Part shown: positions 34,101-39,298 of the stretch, one piece after another
Position numbering within the stretch: position 1 is the first letter of the stretch
Layout of the letters: each line of letters opens with the position of its first letter
Source of the DNA: Pelargonium nanum
Taxonomy: Eukaryota; Streptophyta; Magnoliopsida; Geraniales; Geraniaceae
Reading direction: 5' to 3'
Assembly: GCA_036897485.1 (NCBI GenBank)
Contig: JAYMTF010000339.1
Coordinates: forward strand, 1-39,298
DNA length: 39,298 nucleotides
Position numbers and translations under genes: made by a program
The notes under the pieces: generated by a model
The model's database searches: none
What the model was told of the DNA's origin: nothing
The model's input: the letters and a program-made list of their open reading frames with translations, nothing else

Positions 34101-35115
34101 CTGCATCACGTGAAATGGCAGTTGACCATTCAAGTATTCAAAGCAATGTCAGAAACATATCCTTAGGAAAGTTGAATAGAGACAGAAACAAATAAGAATC
34201 CACATGGAAACAGTAAATCTTACGGATAGTATCGGAGTTTTCCCTTCTTTGTATCCTGCTTGATGGGAGTAAATGTTTCGTCAGTAGCAACTTCCATTTT
34301 TGCACTTGATTCTTTGGGTATTTCAACAATGAAGTTGAAAACTCCATCACCCAGTTGCAACGGAATATCATGCCAAGGAGAAACCTGAAATTTATTGGGA
34401 AGCTCAAATCATATTAGACACATTCACCGCCATGCCATGCCATGGCATCACAAAACAAAACATCGTCTTGAATAGCACCATTGTGTGAATAACAAACCAA
34501 CTTCTTAACTTTACAAACATCAATTGTTTGAGCACATAGAAAACAAGTCACAAAGCTACGAGCTTGTTAAAGTTTCCATAACTCTATTCCATATAGTATT
34601 CCAGTTACCCAAACTTGATATGTTTGGAGTCTCACATTTTCTCATAATCCAAAGGGAATTAAAATATATTTACTCAAACATAAACTCCCAACCCTGTCCA
34701 ATATTAGCACATACATTTAGCTTCCTTTTCAACAGCAGCCACAAATTAGCAAATTACCCAGAAACAGTCGAATGCTAAAATTATATTCAATCCGCATTTT
34801 CTAGGGAGCCAAACAGATTTAAAATGCTGAAAGATGAGAGAAAATCAGAAGAAAAACCTTTTTCCCGGAAGTGTCGACGAAGAAGACTCTGTAATCGAGG
34901 GTTTCAGGCTGGCCTTCCTCCTTGATTTTGAGGAGTTCCGGGTTTTGAATAGCTCTGCAAGTGAAAAACCTTTTGGAGGAGACGGAGAGTCTGTTGGTGG
35001 CGAAGGAGAGAGTGTTGGAAAGAGGCCTGTGCTTGAGAGAAAATGGGCGTCTGGAGAGCAAACAAGTGGTGGTTGCGGTGGTGGCAGAAGCTATGACTCT
35101 CGCGCTGGTCGCCAT
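31122..35115 (-). CDS. PPA6: Chloroplast soluble inorganic pyrophosphatase
   Basis: Hydrolyses pyrophosphate from plastid biosynthesis (ADP-glucose, fatty acid, tRNA charging) to phosphate, with Mg2+. Exons (minus) are 35115-34858, 34384-34224, 32368-32268, 32176-31995, 31410-31312 and 31214-31122, encoding 297 aa (Arabidopsis PPA6 is 300). The N-terminal ~55 residues are rich in Ser, Thr and Arg and lack acidic residues, fitting a transit peptide. The family I signature DNDPVDV runs from D170 to V176, with metal-binding D170 and D175. Further marks are YPYNINWNYG at ~139-148, MIDEGELDWK and the C-terminal GKPANKFGLG. Upstream of the ATG a (GAA)n tract lies in the 5' UTR. Intron 2 is 1.86 kb, expanded by a LINE fragment. 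The donor after exon 1 (AAG/GTTTTT) is weak, but frame and homology support it. Confidence 0.94.
32369..34223. other. Pyrophosphatase intron 2
   Basis: By far the longest intron of the gene (1855 bases). It contains the LINE remnant listed separately. The rest is AT-rich without coding signal. Confidence 0.6.
32890..33430 (-). mobile_element. RTE-clade LINE 3' fragment, dead
   Basis: Read on the minus strand, the piece begins within a reverse transcriptase: LFAYDIVLVDES (33376-33405 and on), then a stretch resembling LNRWRETVESKRF and SRTK. The canonical catalytic motif FADD is changed to FAYD. The frame later hits several stops, though the HVKH..PMRKCE-like region is still visible. The element ends in the typical 3' tail with ACCCCAATATTG and short TTG repeats near 32890. 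It is 5'-truncated, as most LINE copies are. It lies in the same orientation as the host gene. Confidence 0.75.
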
Positions 35116-35125
35116 GGCAGCTACA

Positions 35126-35171
35126 GAGAAAGAAGAAGAAGAAGAAGAAGAAGAAGAAGAAGAAGAAAGAG
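35126..35171. repeat. (GAA)n microsatellite in the pyrophosphatase 5' UTR
   Basis: About 13 GAA units, slightly interrupted, lie just upstream of the minus-strand ATG (a TTC/TCT run in the mRNA sense). The tract is in frame with the coding sequence and has no stop; in that frame it reads as a Ser run. Confidence 0.9.
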
Positions 35172-35220
35172 AAGTGTTCGTGGGTTTGAAGAGCCACTCA
35201 AGATGGAAAGCAAAAGCCAA

Positions 35221-36387
35221 GTGTGGAGTCTTTATTGTGTGATAGTGAGCACACCATTATTGGAATGAAAATATTAAATATTTATTTATTATAAAAAACT
35301 ACAAACTTTAATTGTTTGTCATTTATTGGAAGAAGTTTCAAAAGAAATGATGTATAATTAAATTGTTTGCCAAAAAAAGATATATTTACGAATTTACTAA
35401 ACTTTTATTTGGTATATATATTAAATATAAAATATATTATTAAGTAATTTATATGTTATGCATTCAACAAGAAAAACGTATACGTTATAAGTAAGTTGAC
35501 TTGTATTAAATTTGAATCAATTAACAATTGATCGACATAATATCTTAATAATCGAAATTTTTAGTGCAAATACATATTATGATTTTGTATAAATATGAGG
35601 TTGACTCGTATCAAATCTAATACGACCCATATTAAGTTCGTGTCTAACTTTTTTTTTTGTTATTTGATCATTAAAATAAATATTAATATTTGATAATAAA
35701 AAAAATATGAATATTAAGTGTGCTCAATTTTTTATTAATATTAAAAGTTGTCATAATTTATTTGCATTGATATCAATTAGGCTCCTTTTTTTTCTACCCT
35801 ATTTATTGAAATGTCAATTGAATTTATATGTATTAATATGAATTAGGTCCGATTAATTAAGAACTTTTTAACTGAACTAGCAGATCAGCATAAATCTTGA
35901 GATTTGGAGATAATTTACTTCTGAAAGAGATTAATATAATTATTAGATGTTATCAATCTATCTTTATTAGTTCTTCTATGCATTCACTTTTTTCATTATA
36001 ATAATTTTTTCTCACAACCTCAAGACCATTATACTATTTTGTATATAACCAAAATATAAATAAAATAAAGAATAAAAACTCATTACCTTGGTGCATCAAA
36101 TATAAATTATGAATCATTTAAATTTGTTACCATAAATACACATGTAACATATAAGAAAGTGCAACTTCTTGATCAACAAAATTGAAAATTAATAGGCAAA
36201 TTGAAATAACCTAAAATCAGGTTATAAAACTATAACAAAATTACCCATGGAATTGAACCACAACCACAGTGGCAGTGCTCTTCCAATTCCCAAAACAAAA
36301 TACAACAATAGAAACTTCTGGAATACTTCAAGAATTTTCTGATGACAAATAGTTTTAGAGAAAACACAGCTTGTCTCCTTTGTCTTC
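35221..36387. other. Intergenic DNA between pyrophosphatase and BOP1
   Basis: Very AT-rich, with no supported ORF. The last ~150 bases before 36388 are probably the BOP1 3' UTR (minus strand). The pyrophosphatase promoter lies on the left side; no clear TATA box was found. Confidence 0.5.
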
Positions 36388-39298
36388 TCAATGGCAGTAA
36401 AGTCTGATCACTGAATCGGCACCAGCAGTGAATAGCCACGGTTGTTTTGGATGAAACTTACAGTTCAAAACTCCTGAGATACAATCACCAGTACAAATCA
36501 AGCTGTGTTTTTAAACTTTATATTCTTTAAACCCGAAATAAAATTCAAGCTACTCACCTCTTCCATTTGAGCTCTTGTGTCCTCGAAGGATCTCCAGCGG
36601 AATAATAACAGGATTTGTGTTGAGATCTGCAAAAACCCTTCCGTGGAAGACATATGCAGTGCAATCATCGGAGCATGATGAAAACAGAGGGAATTTGGGA
36701 TGGAAGGCCACATTAGTGATATCCTTGTCATGATTCCTGAGAATTTCCAAACCAATGTCAAAACACTACCACCTCCATAACTAGCCAGCCAGTCAATAAA
36801 GGCAAATCAAATATTCCCCGTCCCAAAATACGTGTCTTGTTTCCTTTTCAGGAAGTAGGTATCCCTTGAATTTGTTAGAACACTTGCCCATGGGGATAGA
36901 TTAGTAAAAATATACAACACTAACTAACTTCTTAATTTTTCTCAAAATAGAAAGGAAAACACTTTTTTTTGGGACGGAGGGAGTATTAAAAATACATATA
37001 CGTGGACAAACTATTATTGTTCTTCATATTATCAAATCAAGTAATGCACTAGTTGATGATTTATGTTCATTTCTTGATCATATTTCTCTGTTTTCCCTAT
37101 TGAGGCAAATTATTATAAATGACTTACTTGAGAATTCGGTAAGGTTTAGCTGAAAGGTCCAGGTCAAACCAGCACACTTTCCCCTCTTTGCTGCCTACAA
37201 TGACATTATCACCTGCAAAGGAAGTACACATAAGCATGTGAACAATTGAAACAGCAAAATAACAAATTCCTATCCACCAAATAAAGGATGTGAAAATCAG
37301 AAGGGAGTTGGAACATGCCTTCAGGATGAATCGCAATGGAGGATATTTCACGGAGTCCAGACTCCAGCTTTTTAATGGTCTTTCGCTTAACCAGATGATA
37401 TAACCTAACAAACTTCTTTGTAGCGATAAAGATAATTGATTGTGTAGGATGGAAAACTGATACAACTGGAAGTCCGCGCAACTTGACTTGAAGTACTTGG
37501 CTAAACTTCTTTGAGAGCTGGTGAATTTGAATTGCTTTTGACTCACGTAATAACCAAGTTAAGAAAATCCACGGATATGCCCAATTCAATTATATATACA
37601 CTTTACCACAAAAGTCATCACCCTATGAACAAAATATTATAACGAGGACAAAGCACATAATCTTTTGGTCAGGTATAAATATCATAAGAGTGATCATGTA
37701 TAACAATATATGAGACATAATAAAAATAAAAAGGATATCTGCTGGGATTGTTGCTGAGAAGTAGTCTCCTTTGCGATGCCATTCTACTGAAGTGACGGTC
37801 TGTAAAAGCCCCATTAAAGTAATGAGATAATTTTCACAAGAAAGCATCCCTATAGTTTAAATAACAGCATAACAATACCAAAGAGCTACCTATAGGTGAA
37901 TAAAAGAAGAAACTAACCTTAAAATGTTTTATCCTGATTGCACCACCAAGCTCATCTTCTTGAAGCCAGCTCACAATTGAGCCTATGCATGTGGAATGAA
38001 TTATGAAAAAGTCAGAAAATAATCACTTGATGCAAATTTTAAATGAAACAGCTAATTAGACAGACCAGAGTCATCTGGGGCAGTGGCCTTTTCAATGTGC
38101 AGAAGTTCTTTAATATTTTTCTGCTGTTCTTCATTCCCTAATCCAGTGTTCAAAATAAGTACATCTTGCCCCCTGTAAAACAATAGTTAAAAGTCTCGAA
38201 AAAAGCATAGACCATATTCAAAAAATTGCAAGAAAAACACACTACAAGCAATGAAATTAGCCTTACACAGATACTGCCAAGATAGGAAGCTCGGACAGGG
38301 GATTCCACGACACGCACAGGACAGGTTCACCAATCTCAAAAACTTTAAGACACCTGGTAGTTTCCACCTCCCAGATACGCACCGTTCCATCAGTTGAACC
38401 TTTACAGACATGAGAAATGATTAGATCCACCTCCAAAAATATATTTGAATTTCTCACTGAATATTTTAATCAAGATCTAGGCAAAATATTCAAACCTGAC
38501 GCAATCCATTGCCCGGAAACATCAGTGGAAATTGAAACAACTGAATCCTCATGACCTCTATATTCGAGATAACAAGCTACTGGGTATGGCTTAAGATCTT
38601 TTTTACTTGGTAGCTTGGGCAACAAATCTTCAAGCTCGACATGAATCTGGAACACAAAAATAAGCAATTTTAACGAGTTTGGTTCACCAGCAGAGTATAA
38701 GCACTACAGACAGCATCAATGATACAACAAGAAAAACTCTTAAAGAAGAAAAATAGATAAACCTCTAATTTATATGTTTATGAGCATAGGTCTCCTACTT
38801 ACACGTTTTTTCCGAACTCTGGGACACAAATATAGATCCAAGCAGCGTTCAAAGGCCTCCTTCAAAGCATTGTCATAAGCCGGTATACTTCTCAGTGATT
38901 TATAACTGAGTGAATTGAAAAATATTAGATGTTACATATTCAACTATCAAGCAAGAGAAGCAAATTAGAATTTGAAGCATAACTTTAACCGCAGTGTTTT
39001 TACCATTTAGGAATGAATTTAGGGCGGTCTTCTTCAAACATTAGCTGATAAGAATTTATCTCTTCTTGTGTTGGCGCATATTCCATAGGAGGATTATATG
39101 ATTCACCATGGTCTGCAAGCTCGAGTATAAAAGTTTTTAACTCAGGATGCATCATCCATTAAAAAGGAATTTAATAAAATAACCAGTAAATGAAAATCAG
39201 CACCTGGCAATTTTGCCTTTGGAGCAGGAATGAAAGATAGATGTGAAGCCCTGTCTGCTGCACTGTCATCCTCCCACAAGTGACCGAAACGTTGTTTT
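36388..39298 (-). CDS. BOP1: BOP1/ERB1 ribosome biogenesis WD40 protein, partial
   Basis: Nucleolar partner of Pescadillo and WDR12 (PeBoW complex), needed for 5.8S/25S rRNA processing and 60S assembly. The gene leaves the window at the right, so the N-terminal part is missing; ~466 of about 750 residues are seen. Exons (minus): 39298-39204 (partial), 39112-39004, 38905-38803, 38646-38496, 38399-38267, 38172-38066, 37982-37918, 37799-37739, 37546-37319, 37212-37128, 36736-36558, 36473-36388. The first four cover the end of the BOP1NT domain ([35 protein letters not shown]) up to the first WD repeat. WD40 repeats then run from [10 protein letters not shown] to the end ([40 protein letters not shown] stop). 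Intron 37738-37547 is AT-AC and intron 37318-37213 is GC-AG; both are required to keep the frame and match the family. No frameshift or stop is seen. Confidence 0.93.
36815..36983. mobile_element. Stowaway-like MITE in a BOP1 intron
   Basis: The left end TTCCCCGTCCCAAAATACG and the inverse of the right end (CTCCCTCCGTCCCAAAAAAA) match as terminal inverted repeats, which continue as GTGT...TTTCCTTT on both sides. TA flanks both ends (36813-36814 and 36984-36985), the Stowaway target duplication. Length is 169 bases and no ORF is present. It lies in the intron between the exons ending at 37128 and starting at 36736. Confidence 0.8.
37213..37318 (-). other. GC-AG intron of BOP1
   Basis: The exon ends GAAG and the intron begins GCATGT; it ends TTTGCAG before GTGAT. 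The join gives [14 protein letters not shown], matching the family. The nearest GT donor (three bases downstream) would read into a stop at once. GC-AG introns are a known minor class of the major spliceosome. Confidence 0.8.
37547..37738 (-). other. U12-type AT-AC intron of BOP1
   Basis: On the minus strand the intron begins ATATCCTTTT, an exact match to the U12 5' splice-site consensus. It ends TTTTCTTAACTTGGTTATTAC, with a near-consensus U12 branch site (one mismatch to TTCCTTAAC) about 12 bases before the terminal AC. Removing 192 bases joins GCA-G to GT-GAG and gives [16 protein letters not shown], which agrees with the family. No GT-AG alternative keeps the frame. Confidence 0.85.

Noticed and set aside
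34834..35268. Plus-strand frame of 144 codons opposite the first pyrophosphatase exon, with Glu/Arg runs
   Set aside because: It is the antisense of the transit peptide exon and the (GAA)n repeat; no ATG-based gene structure or homology is visible.
37313..37316. GT donor three bases downstream of the GC donor in BOP1
   Set aside because: Using it would join AT to GTGAT and produce an immediate TGA; it also conflicts with the family sequence.
1..39298. CRISPR arrays, bacterial operons, integrated organelle DNA, viral genes
   Set aside because: No spaced direct repeats, ribosome binding sites, or organelle- or virus-like coding blocks were seen; all genes have plant nuclear exon-intron structure or plant promoter signals.

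Overview
The window is nuclear DNA from a flowering plant, most likely a eudicot. Every gene is broken by short AT-rich introns, three products carry plastid-type N-termini, and the intergenic DNA holds plant-type SINE, LINE and Stowaway-like MITE debris. I cannot name the species. I see no bacterial, organellar or viral segment. No tRNA or rRNA gene was recognised by eye.

Layout, left to right. (1) Positions 1063-3362, plus: a three-exon plastid methionine-R-sulfoxide reductase of the 2-Cys MSRB2 type, 209 aa. (2) 4646-12888, plus: a 19-exon K+/H+ antiporter of the KEA3 type with a C-terminal KTN domain, 795 aa. (3) 13.3-13.8 kb: two tRNA-like SINEs side by side. (4) 14278-21393, plus: a 16-exon Spinster-like major-facilitator transporter, 523 aa. 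(5) 22561-22791, plus: an intronless 76-aa protein I do not recognise. (6) 24015-25817 and 28452-30342, both minus: a tandem pair of GTE (BET-family) bromodomain genes, 544 and 572 aa, which also share 5' and 3' flanks. (7) 31122-35115, minus: a six-exon plastid soluble inorganic pyrophosphatase, 297 aa, whose second intron contains a dead RTE-type LINE tail. (8) 36388 to the right edge, minus: the 3' two thirds of a BOP1/ERB1 ribosome-biogenesis WD40 gene. All exon joins were made by eye and checked for reading-frame continuity. Each complete multi-exon coding sequence sums to a multiple of three.

The genes do not form one pathway. Three of them (MSRB, KEA3, pyrophosphatase) act in the chloroplast on repair of oxidised protein, thylakoid ion balance and pyrophosphate removal. 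The GTE pair reads acetylated chromatin, and BOP1 acts in 60S subunit assembly in the nucleolus.

I found no unknown multi-gene system. The best items for a second look are: an AT-AC intron with U12-type signals in BOP1, next to a GC-AG intron, so that one phase-symmetric exon is flanked by two non-canonical introns; an apparent start-codon swap between the two GTE paralogues; an eroded glycine motif in the KEA3 KTN domain; and the unrecognised 76-aa gene.
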